DNA of 64,000 bases from Halarcobacter mediterraneus (GTDB taxonomy: Bacteria > Campylobacterota > Campylobacteria > Campylobacterales > Arcobacteraceae). Every line of letters begins with the position of its first letter. Within the stretch, counting starts at the first letter, position 1. This document shows, one piece after another, positions 26,629-35,858 of this stretch. A program made the position numbers and the translations under genes. Where the stretch lies: NCBI RefSeq assembly GCF_004116625.1, contig NZ_NXIE01000002.1:372001-436000 (forward strand), in the 5' to 3' direction. The notes beneath the pieces are model-generated. The model saw only the letters and a program-made list of their open reading frames with translations. It searched no databases and was not told the origin of the DNA.

Positions 26629-29196
26629 ATGGATATTAGAAAAGAATATTTAGAATTTTTTAAAAGTAAAGGACATGATGTAATTTCATCTATGCCTTTA
26701 GTACCAGATGACCCAACATTGATGTTTACAAATGCTGGAATGGTTCAATTTAAAGATATATTTACTGGTGCAGTTCCAAAACCACAAAACCCTACTGCAA
26801 CTTCTTGCCAACTTTGTGTAAGAGCAGGAGGAAAACATAATGACTTGGAAAATGTAGGTTATACTGCAAGACACCACACTTTATTTGAAATGTTAGGTAA
26901 TTTTTCATTTGGTGATTATTTCAAAGAAGATGCTATTGCTTATGCTTGGGAATTTATTACAAAGAACCTTGCTTTACCTATTGAAAAATTATGGGTAACT
27001 ATTCATGATAGTGATGATGAAGCTTTTGAAATTTGGCAAAAACATATTGATGTTTCAAGAATAAAAAGATTTGGAGATAAAGATAACTTCTGGTCAATGG
27101 GTGATACAGGACCTTGTGGACCATGTTCTGAAATTTTTTATGATCAAGGAGAAGAAAACTTCTCTTCATCAGAAGATTACCTAGGTGGAGAAGGCGATAG
27201 ATTTTTAGAAATCTGGAATCTTGTATTCATGCAGTATGAACAAAGTAAAAATGAAGATGGTACTATTACAAGAGCAGAACTTCCTAAACCGTCAATTGAT
27301 ACAGGAATGGGACTTGAAAGAGTTATTGCAATAAAAGAAGGTGTTTTTAATAACTTTGATTCATCAAACTTTCAACCAATTATAAAAAAACTTGAAAAAT
27401 TAGCAAATAAAGAAGCAACAAAAGAAACACTTGGCTCATTTAGAGTAATTGCAGACCATTTAAGAGCAAACTCATTTATGCTTTCTCAAGGAATTTTATT
27501 TGGTAATGAGGGAAGACCTTATGTAAATAGAAGAATTATGAGAAGAGCTGTAAGACATGGCTATCTTCTTGGTTTTAGAAAACCTTTTATGGCAAAATTA
27601 TATGATACTTTATGCGATATTATGGGTTCTCATTATTCAGAACTTATAGAACAAAAAGATTATGTAAAAGAACAACTAACTTTAGAAGAAGAAAGATTTT
27701 TCAAAACAATTGAATCTGGAATGACTTTATTTAATGAAGAGTTAGAGAATACTAAAGATAAATTTAGTGGAGAAATTGCTTTTAAACTTTATGATGAAAA
27801 AGGTTTTCCTCTAGACTTAACTCAAGATATGCTTAGAGATAAAAATCTTGATGTTGATATTGAAAAATTTGATAAATTGATGAATGAACAAAAAAAGAAA
27901 GCAAAAGCTTCTTGGAAAGGAAGTGGAGATAGTGCTACAGAAGGTGATTTCAAAACATTAATTGAAAAATATGGATTAAATGAATTTATAGGTTATTCAA
28001 ATACTACCTCAAGAAGTAAAATAGTAGCTATTTTAGATGAAAACTTTAAAGAAGTAAACTCTTTAAAAGCAGGACAAAATGGTTGGGTAATGCTTGATAA
28101 AACTCCTTTTTATGCTACAAGTGGGGGTCAAAATGGAGATATTGGAGCATTAGAAGATAATGAACATATTGCTATTGTTGAAGAGACTTCTAAATTTCAT
28201 GGAATTAATTTATCAAAAGTAAAAGTTGAAAACTCTACTTTAAGTGTACAAGAAGAAGTTGATGCTGTAGTTGTAGATAGAGGGGAAGTTGCTAAACATC
28301 ATTCTGCTACACACTTACTTCAAAGTGCTTTAAAAATGGTTTTAGGAGAAACTGTTTCTCAGGCAGGGTCTTTAAATGATGCCTCAAGATTAAGATTTGA
28401 CTTTACATATCCTAAAGCAATGACGCAAGAACAACTTGAAGAAGTTGAAGATTTAGTAAACTCAATGATTGCAAGAGGACTAGAAGGAAGTGTTGAAGAA
28501 CTACCAATTGAAGAAGCTAAACAAAAAGGTGCTATTGCAATGTTTGGTGAAAAATATGGAGATGTTGTAAGAGTTGTTAGCTTTGGAGATGTATCAGTTG
28601 AATTTTGTGGGGGAACTCACGTAAAAGATGCTCATGATATAGGTTCTTTTTATATCACAAAAGAAACAGGAGTTAGTGCAGGAGTTAGAAGAATTGAAGC
28701 AGTATGTGGGCTTTCTGCTATTAAATATAGTAAAGAAAACATTAAACAACTTAATAACATTCAAGCTGAAGTTAAAAACAATGATGCACTAACTGGAATT
28801 AAGAAATTAAAAGAACAAATTAAAGAATTAAAAAAAGAGTTAGAAGAAGCACATAATTCTATACAAACTCCTATTTCTGAAGAGACAATAAATAATACAA
28901 AAGTAGTTGTTGATATTGTTGAAAATGGTGATATTAAAAAACTTGTTGATGACTACAAAAATGGAAATGAAAAAGTAGCTATCTTACTTATTCAAGCAAA
29001 AGGTGAAAAAGTTATGCTTGTTGCAGGTAGTAAAAATACAAATGTTAAAGCAGGAGATTGGATTAAAGCTGTAGCTCCTATTGTTGGTGGTGGAGGTGGT
29101 GGAAGACCAGACTTCGCACAAGCAGGTGGAAAAGATGTTTCAAAGGTAAATGAAGCAAAAGAAGTGGCATTAAACTTCGTAAAGGAAAATTTATAA
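26629..29196 (+). CDS. alaS: Alanyl-tRNA synthetase
   Basis: An 855-residue class II synthetase. The N-terminus has the class II aminoacylation motifs (TFTNAGM-like [15 protein letters not shown] near residue 30 and [20 protein letters not shown] near residue 80). The editing domain zinc-type ligands are [12 protein letters not shown] near residue 560 and [13 protein letters not shown] near residue 660. The C-terminal Gly-rich [15 protein letters not shown] is also typical. Full length. Confidence 0.98.
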   Translation: MDIRKEYLEFFKSKGHDVISSMPLVPDDPTLMFTNAGMVQFKDIFTGAVPKPQNPTATSCQLCVRAGGKHNDLENVGYTARHHTLFEMLGNFSFGDYFKEDAIAYAWEFITKNLALPIEKLWVTIHDSDDEAFEIWQKHIDVSRIKRFGDKDNFWSMGDTGPCGPCSEIFYDQGEENFSSSEDYLGGEGDRFLEIWNLVFMQYEQSKNEDGTITRAELPKPSIDTGMGLERVIAIKEGVFNNFDSSNFQPIIKKLEKLANKEATKETLGSFRVIADHLRANSFMLSQGILFGNEGRPYVNRRIMRRAVRHGYLLGFRKPFMAKLYDTLCDIMGSHYSELIEQKDYVKEQLTLEEERFFKTIESGMTLFNEELENTKDKFSGEIAFKLYDEKGFPLDLTQDMLRDKNLDVDIEKFDKLMNEQKKKAKASWKGSGDSATEGDFKTLIEKYGLNEFIGYSNTTSRSKIVAILDENFKEVNSLKAGQNGWVMLDKTPFYATSGGQNGDIGALEDNEHIAIVEETSKFHGINLSKVKVENSTLSVQEEVDAVVVDRGEVAKHHSATHLLQSALKMVLGETVSQAGSLNDASRLRFDFTYPKAMTQEQLEEVEDLVNSMIARGLEGSVEELPIEEAKQKGAIAMFGEKYGDVVRVVSFGDVSVEFCGGTHVKDAHDIGSFYITKETGVSAGVRRIEAVCGLSAIKYSKENIKQLNNIQAEVKNNDALTGIKKLKEQIKELKKELEEAHNSIQTPISEETINNTKVVVDIVENGDIKKLVDDYKNGNEKVAILLIQAKGEKVMLVAGSKNTNVKAGDWIKAVAPIVGGGGGGRPDFAQAGGKDVSKVNEAKEVALNFVKENL

Positions 29197-29197
29197 A

Positions 29198-29677
29198 ATG
29201 CAATCTTTGTTTAACAATTTTTCTAGCATTATAATTTTTTTGCATGTTTTCTCTGCAATAATTTGGGTAGGAGGAATGATTGCAATTAGATTTGCAGTTC
29301 ATTACTCTATGCAAAAAGTAGAAGAACCAAAAATAAAATTAGGAAGAACTTTAGAAAATTTACAAAGATTTTTTTCTATGGTTATTCCTTCAATTGTAGT
29401 TTTACTAATAACTGCAATTATTATGATTATTGCTTTAGGATTTAAAGGTACAAGTCTTTATTCTTTTGTTATTGCAAAAGAAGTTATTTGGACTATAATG
29501 ACTTTAGTATTTATTTATATTTATATCAGAAGAAATCAAGCACAAAAAGCTTTTGACAATCTTGATTTCCCCCTTGCAAAACAAAAACTTGAACCAATAG
29601 CAAAAATTTTAATTCCTCTAAATATAGTTTTAGGACTGATTGCCGTTTATCTAGGTGTAACTTTAAGAGGATTCTAA
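29198..29677 (+). CDS. CopD-like four-helix membrane protein
   Basis: A 159-residue integral membrane protein with four predicted helices. The opening helix (IIIFLHVFSAIIWVGGMIAI) has the H-x(7)-W-x-G-G pattern seen in CopD/YkuD-like and related putative haem or copper membrane proteins. It starts 1 base after alaS and precedes an NlpC/P60 lipoprotein gene by 15 bases, so the three may form one transcript. The specific function is unknown. Confidence 0.6.
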   Translation: MQSLFNNFSSIIIFLHVFSAIIWVGGMIAIRFAVHYSMQKVEEPKIKLGRTLENLQRFFSMVIPSIVVLLITAIIMIIALGFKGTSLYSFVIAKEVIWTIMTLVFIYIYIRRNQAQKAFDNLDFPLAKQKLEPIAKILIPLNIVLGLIAVYLGVTLRGF

Positions 29678-29692
29678 AATGAGAGTTTCAAA

Positions 29693-30196
29693 ATGAAAAA
29701 CACAAAACTACTTTTTCTAGTTATATTTTTCATTTTGTTCTTTACAGGCTGTTTTTCTAGCAGCTCTGTAGTTTCTAACCCTAAACCAAATCCAAATTTA
29801 GAATTTAGAGATTATGAAGAGAATCAAAGACTCTATGACCAACTTATAACTTATTATTATCAGTGGAAAGGTGTAAAATACAAATATGGTGGAAATACAA
29901 AAAGAGGCATAGATTGTTCTGCTTTTGTTCAAAACACCTTTAGAACAGCACTTCAAGTAAAAATACCAAGAACAACAAAACTACAATCTCAAGTAGGTCA
30001 AGAAATTGGTATGGCTGATTTACAAATTGGAGATTTGGTTTTTTTTAAAACTGGCTATAAGTCTAGGCATGTTGGTATTTACATAGGAGGAGGAGAATTT
30101 TTACATGCTTCTACTAGAAAAGGTGTAACTATCTCACGACTTGATAATCCTTATTATTCTAAACATCTTTGGAAAATTCAAAGAATACTAAATTAA
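29693..30196 (+). CDS. NlpC/P60-family lipoprotein peptidase
   Basis: A 167-residue lipoprotein with a lipobox (LFFTGCFSS; lipidated Cys near residue 20) and an NlpC/P60 domain. The catalytic Cys is in RGIDCSAFVQNTF near residue 77 and the His in RHVGIYIGGGEFLH near residue 125. It probably cleaves cell-wall stem peptides (D-gamma-Glu to meso-DAP bond) in the periplasm. Its 3' end overlaps the convergent AEC transporter gene by 4 bases. Confidence 0.92.
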   Translation: MKNTKLLFLVIFFILFFTGCFSSSSVVSNPKPNPNLEFRDYEENQRLYDQLITYYYQWKGVKYKYGGNTKRGIDCSAFVQNTFRTALQVKIPRTTKLQSQVGQEIGMADLQIGDLVFFKTGYKSRHVGIYIGGGEFLHASTRKGVTISRLDNPYYSKHLWKIQRILN

Positions 30197-31119
30197 AATC
30201 CTCCATACAATGCTAATACCACAGGAATATAAACAACTGAAACAAGCGTTGATAATAATACTGTAAAGGAAGCTTTCTCTGGTTTTGCTTTTAATAAAAC
30301 TGCTAAAGTTACCGTATTTCCAGCTAAAGGAACAATAGAAAATAAAAACATTACTTTATATATATCTTCATTTAAAAAATTGACAAATGATTTATCAATA
30401 AAAATTATTGCCAAAATTACCCCTGGCCAAAAAACAAATTTAAAAAAGTATGAGATTTTTATATATTTCTTATCAAAGTCTTCATGTAAATTAAAACCTT
30501 TCATTCCCATACCTAACATCATCATTCCTAAAATTCCATATGCCCATTTAAAATTTTCAAAATAAGGTACTATGAATTCAGGAGTTTTAACTCCTATAAG
30601 ATTAAAAGAAAGTCCTAAAATAAATGCGTATAATAAAGGTAATTTAAGCACCTTTATTATTGATTGTCTTGCGGTAAAACTTCCCTTTGCAGTAACAAAA
30701 AAACCAGTTGTATTTTCATATAATAAAGAAGCTAAAGTCCCAAAAATAAAAATATTTGCAACACTAGGTTCAAGTAAAATCATTGCTAAAGGTATTCCAA
30801 AAAAACCAGTATTTCCTGTACCACAGGTAAAAGCTAAAGTATTTACACTAGCATCATTCCAATCATTTTTATACTTTTTTAAAATATAAAAAGCTATAAA
30901 ACTTCCAAAGAAAAAAATAAAAAGAGGTAAAAAAACTAACTGAACTGTTATTTCAATAGATAATACTGCAAAAAATATAACAATAGGTCCTAAAATATAA
31001 ACCAATAAAAAAGCAATATATTCTCTTTTTACTTTAAAGTATTTTGTTAAGATGTAACCAAAAGCTATATTCAAATATAATGGTGCAATTTTTCCTAAAA
31101 TAATAAAAAATATATTCAA
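30193..31119 (-). CDS. AEC-family (auxin efflux carrier-like) transporter
   Basis: A 308-residue protein with ten hydrophobic segments in a five-plus-five pattern. Features include CGTGNTGFFGIPLAM near residue 95 and the paired VPLAGNTVTLAVLL near residue 265, matching the AEC family permease fold. AEC members export or import organic anions such as malate or malonate in bacteria. It is the second gene of a two-gene unit with the unknown membrane protein (31121-32404). Distinct from the second AEC gene at 34979. Confidence 0.85.
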   Translation of the reverse strand: MNIFFIILGKIAPLYLNIAFGYILTKYFKVKREYIAFLLVYILGPIVIFFAVLSIEITVQLVFLPLFIFFFGSFIAFYILKKYKNDWNDASVNTLAFTCGTGNTGFFGIPLAMILLEPSVANIFIFGTLASLLYENTTGFFVTAKGSFTARQSIIKVLKLPLLYAFILGLSFNLIGVKTPEFIVPYFENFKWAYGILGMMMLGMGMKGFNLHEDFDKKYIKISYFFKFVFWPGVILAIIFIDKSFVNFLNEDIYKVMFLFSIVPLAGNTVTLAVLLKAKPEKASFTVLLSTLVSVVYIPVVLALYGGF

Positions 31120-31120
31120 A

Positions 31121-32404
31121 TTATAATCCTAAATATTCTGAGATAAGAATTAACATAATAACACAAACTATGTACATCTTTATAGAATAAGGTAAATTTG
31201 TTTTGAAAATCTCTTTTGCACTAAGTTTATATCTTGCTTGCATTGTAAGATTTAAGCCACTAAAAGGTGATGTAGAAACAGCTATTGCCCATGACATTAA
31301 AAAAGCTATTGCTAAAAGTGTATGGTTTAACTGATCTACCCAATTTCCTAATACTGCAATAGAAATAATAGGATGAATTCCTACAAAAGATAAAAGTACA
31401 AAAAACAATAAAAGAAGTGAAGCATAAAAAGCGTTTAATTGCTCAAAAGGTAAAGATAAATTAAAACCTAATAAAACACTACTAATACTTACACCAAACA
31501 TTCCTGCAACTAAAAAAAGTGCAATTTCATTTTTCATTTTAGGAAGTTCAACTACAATGTGATTTCTTAATTGCCCTACACTTTTCTTTACTCCAAATTT
31601 AAAGGGTAATATAAAAACTGCAAGAAAAAAAGAAAATAAGGAAATTAATAAAATCACTTTTAATTGGGGGAAGTAATGATTTGTAAATAAAACTAAAAAG
31701 GCCAAAGAAAAAGGTAAATATAAAGTTTCAAACTCTATAGGGTAACCTTTAAACTCCTTTAAAGCTGTTTCATCTTTTTTTACTTCTATAAAAGTTACAA
31801 AAAAAGCGATTAATGCTAAACACAAACCACTTGATAAAATAGTAAGCATTGATAAGTTAGGAGCATAAGTTAAAGCAGCAGCAAAAGCTACAAAAAAAGG
31901 AGACCAATAAGCATCAGAAGAGAAAGCTCTTGTTAATACTATAATTTGATATTTTGTTAAATTAGCTTTTTTATAAAGTTTGTCTGCAACTAAAATCAAG
32001 GCTGATAAATTTATTACTGAACCGAATAAATGTACTCCTAAATAAGTTTTAAAAAAACTTGCTTTTCCAGAGGGTAAAGATTTTACTGTTTTTACTTTAG
32101 GACTTGCCACTAATCTTAGAAAACCAACACCTATTAAAAGTGTTAAAAGATATTGATTTACAGATATTGCTTTTACAAAATCTATATTAAAATCATTTAG
32201 TATAGAATAAGAAAAAAATATTATTGATAGAAAAAATAGACTCAAAAGAAGTTTCATATTAGAACTTTTTCTTATTAATAAAAAAAGAGCCAACCAAGCT
32301 AATATTCCTGCATAAACAAAAAAACTCTCATCAATAAAATAACTATAATTTGTTAATAAAAAAGATATAAAAATAATTATACCTGCAAAATACTCTTTTG
32401 TCAT
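31121..32404 (-). CDS. Polytopic membrane protein, possible ion-transporter superfamily member
   Basis: A 427-residue protein with about 11-12 hydrophobic segments. Two re-entrant-like stretches (DAYWSPFFVAFAAALTYAP near residue 170 and AIAVSTSPFSGLNLTMQARY near residue 385) resemble the duplicated S/T-P or N-P loops of the ArsB/DASS/CitT ion transporter superfamily. I do not recognise a specific family. It is divergent from the porin at 32613 and co-directional with the AEC gene 1 base downstream. The GCGATT box at 32479 is oriented away from it. A transport role is inferred from topology only. Confidence 0.55.
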   Translation of the reverse strand: MTKEYFAGIIIFISFLLTNYSYFIDESFFVYAGILAWLALFLLIRKSSNMKLLLSLFFLSIIFFSYSILNDFNIDFVKAISVNQYLLTLLIGVGFLRLVASPKVKTVKSLPSGKASFFKTYLGVHLFGSVINLSALILVADKLYKKANLTKYQIIVLTRAFSSDAYWSPFFVAFAAALTYAPNLSMLTILSSGLCLALIAFFVTFIEVKKDETALKEFKGYPIEFETLYLPFSLAFLVLFTNHYFPQLKVILLISLFSFFLAVFILPFKFGVKKSVGQLRNHIVVELPKMKNEIALFLVAGMFGVSISSVLLGFNLSLPFEQLNAFYASLLLLFFVLLSFVGIHPIISIAVLGNWVDQLNHTLLAIAFLMSWAIAVSTSPFSGLNLTMQARYKLSAKEIFKTNLPYSIKMYIVCVIMLILISEYLGL

Positions 32405-32478
32405 AATATAACCTTACATAGTTTTAATCTGGAATAATAGCACAAAGCAATAAAGATTTCCATTTTACTTTTAATTTT

Positions 32479-32510
32479 GCGATTAAAGTGCGATTTCATT
32501 TAAATATAGT
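32479..32510 (+). promoter_or_regulatory. Response-regulator-type box and -10 of the porin gene (box a)
   Basis: GCGATT (32479-32484), 5 bases, GCGATT (32490-32495), 9 bases, TATAGT (32505-32510). The half-sites are identical and 11 bases apart start to start. The same layout occurs at five other promoters in the window. A single extra half-site GCGAAT lies at 32550-32555, downstream of the presumed start. Confidence 0.75.
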
Positions 32511-32612
32511 ATTGCAATTCAATATAAGTCTTTTCTTTAATAGTTTTTTGCGAATTTAAAATTAAAGAAAGGTTCTTTATCTTGAAAATTTATTCTAACA
32601 AAGGCAAACAAA

Positions 32613-33833
32613 ATGAAAAAATTCTCATGTTTAAGTTTAATTGCTTCAATGGCAATAGCAACACCTCTTTTAGCTGACAAAGTTTCAGAAGCATTTGAAA
32701 ATATGGAGGTTAAAGGGGAGATAAAAACTGCTTATGTAAATTCAAATTTTTTAGGGGCAAGTGAATCTGATAGTGTATTAGCTATTGGTGGAAATATAGG
32801 AATAGTAACAGGGGATTTCTATGGATTTAAAGCTGGAATAACTTTTCAAGCTTCTTCTGTATTAAGTGATGATGTAGATAATAACAATAGTTCGCCTTTT
32901 AATGTAAATGGTGTTAGTAAAAGGGCCCACTACTTTGATGCATCGGGAGCAGTTTTATCAGAAGCATATTTACAATATACCCTTTCAAATACTTCACTAA
33001 AAGTTGGAAGACAGTTTATTTATACTCCTTTAGTTAGTACAGGATTAGAAAATAAATCTTCTGAAGCTATTATAAAAGATTCATTTGAAGCTTATCTTTT
33101 AACAAATACTGATTTACCAGATACTAAAATTGTTGCTGGATATATTAATAAATGGCAAGCTCAAAGTGATGGACTTGGAGATGTTGCAGACTTTGAAGAT
33201 GTAGAAGATGGAGCATATACTATTTATGCAAAAAATAATTCTATTGAAAATCTAACACTTCAAGCACAATTTTTAAATATTGATGGAAAAACAAGCACAG
33301 GAGATAAAGATGCCTTTTATTTTCAAGCAGATTATAAATTAGGACATCATACAGTATCGGCACAATATCTAAACTCTACAGATAAATCTCAAGCTTCAAA
33401 TGCACAAGATGGAGAACTTTTTGGACTTAAAGCTACAGGTCCATTAGGTTTAGGAAAATTAGGATATTTACTTGCTTATAACTCATCTACTGATAACAAT
33501 GGCGCAGTATTTACAGGTGCAGGAGAAGGTGCAACAGATACACCATTTACTGCTATGCCTGTACATGATGGAGGAGTACCAACAAGAGCTGACACAGATA
33601 CTATTGTTGGAGCAATTGTTGTTCCTGCTTTCGGTGCTACATTTATACCTTATGCAGGAAAATCATTTTCTGACTCCCATGCTTTAGGTGATGTAACAGC
33701 TATGGGTGCAATGGCTATTTATCCTATAAATAAAAATTTACTAGTAAAAGTAGACTTTGAACATGTAAAAGTTCAAAAACTAATTTCTGAAAATACTGAT
33801 ACTACAAGAGTATATTTATCTTATAAATTTTAG
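32613..33833 (+). CDS. Outer-membrane porin of the Campylobacterota Opr type, in the aromatic regulon
   Basis: A 406-residue protein with a signal peptide (KKFSCLSLIASMAIATPLLA), many short amphipathic beta segments and a C-terminal Phe (RVYLSYKF). It is different from the two MOMP-like porins and resembles the Opr-type porins, with YLQYTLSNTSLKVGRQFI as a recognisable strand pair. A GCGATT direct-repeat promoter (box a) drives it, as for the phenol genes, so a role in uptake of aromatic compounds across the outer membrane is a reasonable inference. The leader from the proposed start is about 95 bases. Two tandem hairpins follow. Confidence 0.85.
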   Translation: MKKFSCLSLIASMAIATPLLADKVSEAFENMEVKGEIKTAYVNSNFLGASESDSVLAIGGNIGIVTGDFYGFKAGITFQASSVLSDDVDNNNSSPFNVNGVSKRAHYFDASGAVLSEAYLQYTLSNTSLKVGRQFIYTPLVSTGLENKSSEAIIKDSFEAYLLTNTDLPDTKIVAGYINKWQAQSDGLGDVADFEDVEDGAYTIYAKNNSIENLTLQAQFLNIDGKTSTGDKDAFYFQADYKLGHHTVSAQYLNSTDKSQASNAQDGELFGLKATGPLGLGKLGYLLAYNSSTDNNGAVFTGAGEGATDTPFTAMPVHDGGVPTRADTDTIVGAIVVPAFGATFIPYAGKSFSDSHALGDVTAMGAMAIYPINKNLLVKVDFEHVKVQKLISENTDTTRVYLSYKF

Positions 33834-33841
33834 TTTAATTA

Positions 33842-33874
33842 GTGCTCTTTTTTACTCCTCCAAAAAAAGGGCAC
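33842..33874 (+). terminator. First hairpin after the aromatic-region porin
   Basis: GTGCTCTTTTTT (33842-33853) pairs with AAAAAAAGGGCAC (33862-33874) across the loop ACTCCTCC, with one G-T pair and one unpaired A. It lacks a T-run directly after it, so it could be part of a two-step terminator or an RNA-stabilising 3' structure. Confidence 0.6.
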
Positions 33875-33878
33875 GACC

Positions 33879-33918
33879 ACCATGTTTTCAAAACTATTTT
33901 AAGAAAACATGGTTTTAT
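33879..33918 (+). terminator. Second hairpin after the porin, terminator-like
   Basis: A perfect 11-bp inverted repeat, ACCATGTTTTC (33879-33889) with GAAAACATGGT (33903-33913), 13-base loop, then TTTAT. It follows the first hairpin by 4 bases. Confidence 0.7.
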
Positions 33919-33921
33919 CTG

Positions 33922-34008
33922 TCAAACCTTTAAATACAAATGATACAAAATAAGTACAAATAATGTTAAATTAACTAAAACAAAGTGTAAGGCTAAATAA
34001 TTTTTCAT
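33922..34008 (-). CDS. 28-residue membrane peptide with a GCGAAT-box promoter
   Basis: A complete 28-codon gene, ATG at 34008..34006 and TGA at 33924..33922. The peptide starts MKNYLALHFVLVNLTLFVLI and ends LYHLYLKV, which is one hydrophobic helix with basic residues at both ends. An AAAGGTG ribosome site lies 5 bases upstream. The promoter, box b with a TACTAT -10, places a transcription start about 20 bases before the ATG. A correctly spaced box, -10, RBS and ORF in this order argue for a real gene. Its role may be as a small membrane regulator, an accessory peptide or a toxin-like peptide. No homologue is recognised. Confidence 0.5.
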   Translation of the reverse strand: MKNYLALHFVLVNLTLFVLILYHLYLKV

Positions 34009-34035
34009 AACTACACCTTTATATATTTTAAAACT

Positions 34036-34067
34036 ATAGTACAAAAAATAATTCGTTTATTCCTCGC
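34036..34067 (-). promoter_or_regulatory. Response-regulator-type box and -10 of the 28-codon gene (box b)
   Basis: On the minus strand: GCGAGG, 5 bases, ACGAAT, 9 bases, TACTAT. The first half-site is the most divergent of the six, but spacing is identical to the others. It lies between the stop of the EamA gene and the 28-codon gene. Confidence 0.6.
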
Positions 34068-34086
34068 AAAAAAAGGAATTATTAAT

Positions 34087-34968
34087 TTAATTCCTTTTTA
34101 AAAAAGTTGAAAGATATATTCCTGTTGCAATTAAAACAATTCCTATAAAATGATATCCTTCAAGGACTTCTCCTAAGAAATAATAAGCTAATATAGCACC
34201 AAATATTGGCATAATATGTGCAAATTGTCCTGTTACATTTGCACTTAGTTGAGCTGTTGAGATATTCCAAAAATAAAATGATAAAATGGATGGAAAGATT
34301 ACTATATAAGATAAAGCTATGAAAACCTCACCTTTATTTATAAACTCTAAACTAAACTGTTGATCTGAAAATAAAAATACAAAAAACAATATAATAGTTC
34401 CTATTAAAGTAGTTATCCCAAAAAACTCGAAAGCATTTAAATCTTTAGGTTTATATTTTAAAAGAACAGAATATAAAGCCCAATCAGTACAAGCAGCTAT
34501 TATCCAAAAGTCGCCTTTTGTAAACTCAAATTCAACTATATTTAAAAGTTCGCCTTTTAATACTAAATATACTACTCCCAAAGTAGATAAAATGATTCCT
34601 GTAAATTGCAACTTTGTAATATGTTTTTTTAAGATAAACATTGACATTACTATGATTATTATAGGAGTACTTGAATTGATTAATAAAGCATTTGTTGCTG
34701 TCGTTGTTTGTAAACCATAGTATAAAAAAGTATTAAAAGCTGAGATTCCCAAAGCTGATTGAAGAATCAACATTCCATAATGTTTTTTAAATTGCAATAA
34801 AAGGTTTTTATACCTCATTATAATATAAGGCATTAATAAAAGTAAAACAAAAAACCATCTATAAAATGCTAATTGTAAAGGATGAATATCTGAAGAGATA
34901 TATCGTCCAAATATAAAATTTCCAGACCAAAATAATACGGCTAAAATTACTAAAACATAATATTTCAT
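34087..34968 (-). CDS. EamA/DMT-superfamily transporter
   Basis: A 293-residue membrane protein with ten helices formed by two EamA repeats. Repeat one ends near residue 135 (LQFTGIILSTLGVVYLVLKG) and repeat two near residue 285 (YHFIGIVLIATGIYL). This is the typical drug/metabolite transporter layout. It is third in a unit after the PanE-like gene and the AEC gene. Metabolite export is likely; the substrate is unknown. Confidence 0.88.
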   Translation of the reverse strand: MKYYVLVILAVLFWSGNFIFGRYISSDIHPLQLAFYRWFFVLLLLMPYIIMRYKNLLLQFKKHYGMLILQSALGISAFNTFLYYGLQTTTATNALLINSSTPIIIIVMSMFILKKHITKLQFTGIILSTLGVVYLVLKGELLNIVEFEFTKGDFWIIAACTDWALYSVLLKYKPKDLNAFEFFGITTLIGTIILFFVFLFSDQQFSLEFINKGEVFIALSYIVIFPSILSFYFWNISTAQLSANVTGQFAHIMPIFGAILAYYFLGEVLEGYHFIGIVLIATGIYLSTFLKRN

Positions 34969-34978
34969 AAAAAACCTT

Positions 34979-35857
34979 TTAATTTAAAAATAAAAAATAT
35001 AATACTATAGGTATATAAAAAATACTAAATATATTTCCTAAAGCCACAACAGAAGCTACTAAATGAGAATCATTTTTATACTGTTCAGCTAAAATTGCAT
35101 TTAAAACTGCTGGCGGTAAAACACTAAAAAGTATTAATAAATTTTTTTGAACTTGAGTATATTCAAAAATATTAATAGCTAAGTATGCCATTATCAAACC
35201 AGATAATGGACAAAGAAAAGCTCCTATAATTCCAATTTTCCAATGTTTAAACTCTACATTTGAAAGTCTAACTCCAAGAGAAAATATTATTAAAGGTATT
35301 GCTACTTTAGATAACATTTCAATAGAAGGAATTAAAATATTAGGTAAATGATACTCAAAATAATTAAAATATAAACCTACAATAGTGGCAATAATAACAG
35401 GGTTTTTTAAAAGTTTTATTAAATCAAACCTTCCTCCATACATAATAACAGCAATGGTAAATTGTCCTATTACTTGGACTAAAGACAAGGCTATAAACAT
35501 AGCCATTGCTTCTTCTCCAAAAGCTAAAAGAGCTAAAGGAAGCCCCAAATTTATTGAATTATTAAACATCATTGTAGGAAGAAATGTTCTTGGATTTATT
35601 TTTAATAATTTCATAAAAGGATATAAAATAAGTCCTGAACCAAAAACAACAATCACCGTACCCAAAGAGAAATACCCCAAAATAGAAATAGAAGGAAGTT
35701 TCTCACTTATAGCATAAAATATAAGTATAGGAATAAAAATATCAAGATTTATTTTATTAGGTATTTCCATACTTATTTTTTGAAATTTAGCATATATAAA
35801 ACCTATAGAACTAATAAATAAAATAGGAAAAACTATAGTTAAAACCTGAAAAATCAT
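34979..35857 (-). CDS. AEC-family transporter, second copy
   Basis: A 292-residue permease with ten hydrophobic segments. It has FNNSINLGLPLALLAFGEEA near residue 95 and a second-half VLPPAVLNAILAEQY near residue 245, the AEC crossing motifs. It begins 1 base after the PanE-like gene and ends 10 bases before the EamA gene. It shares the fold with the copy at 30193 but not much sequence by eye. It may transport an organic acid. Confidence 0.85.
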   Translation of the reverse strand: MIFQVLTIVFPILFISSIGFIYAKFQKISMEIPNKINLDIFIPILIFYAISEKLPSISILGYFSLGTVIVVFGSGLILYPFMKLLKINPRTFLPTMMFNNSINLGLPLALLAFGEEAMAMFIALSLVQVIGQFTIAVIMYGGRFDLIKLLKNPVIIATIVGLYFNYFEYHLPNILIPSIEMLSKVAIPLIIFSLGVRLSNVEFKHWKIGIIGAFLCPLSGLIMAYLAINIFEYTQVQKNLLILFSVLPPAVLNAILAEQYKNDSHLVASVVALGNIFSIFYIPIVLYFLFLN

Positions 35858-35858
35858 T

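Noticed and set aside
32550-32555. Single GCGAAT downstream of box a as a separate box
   Set aside because: No partner half-site exists 11 bases on either side. It is noted only as an isolated half-site.
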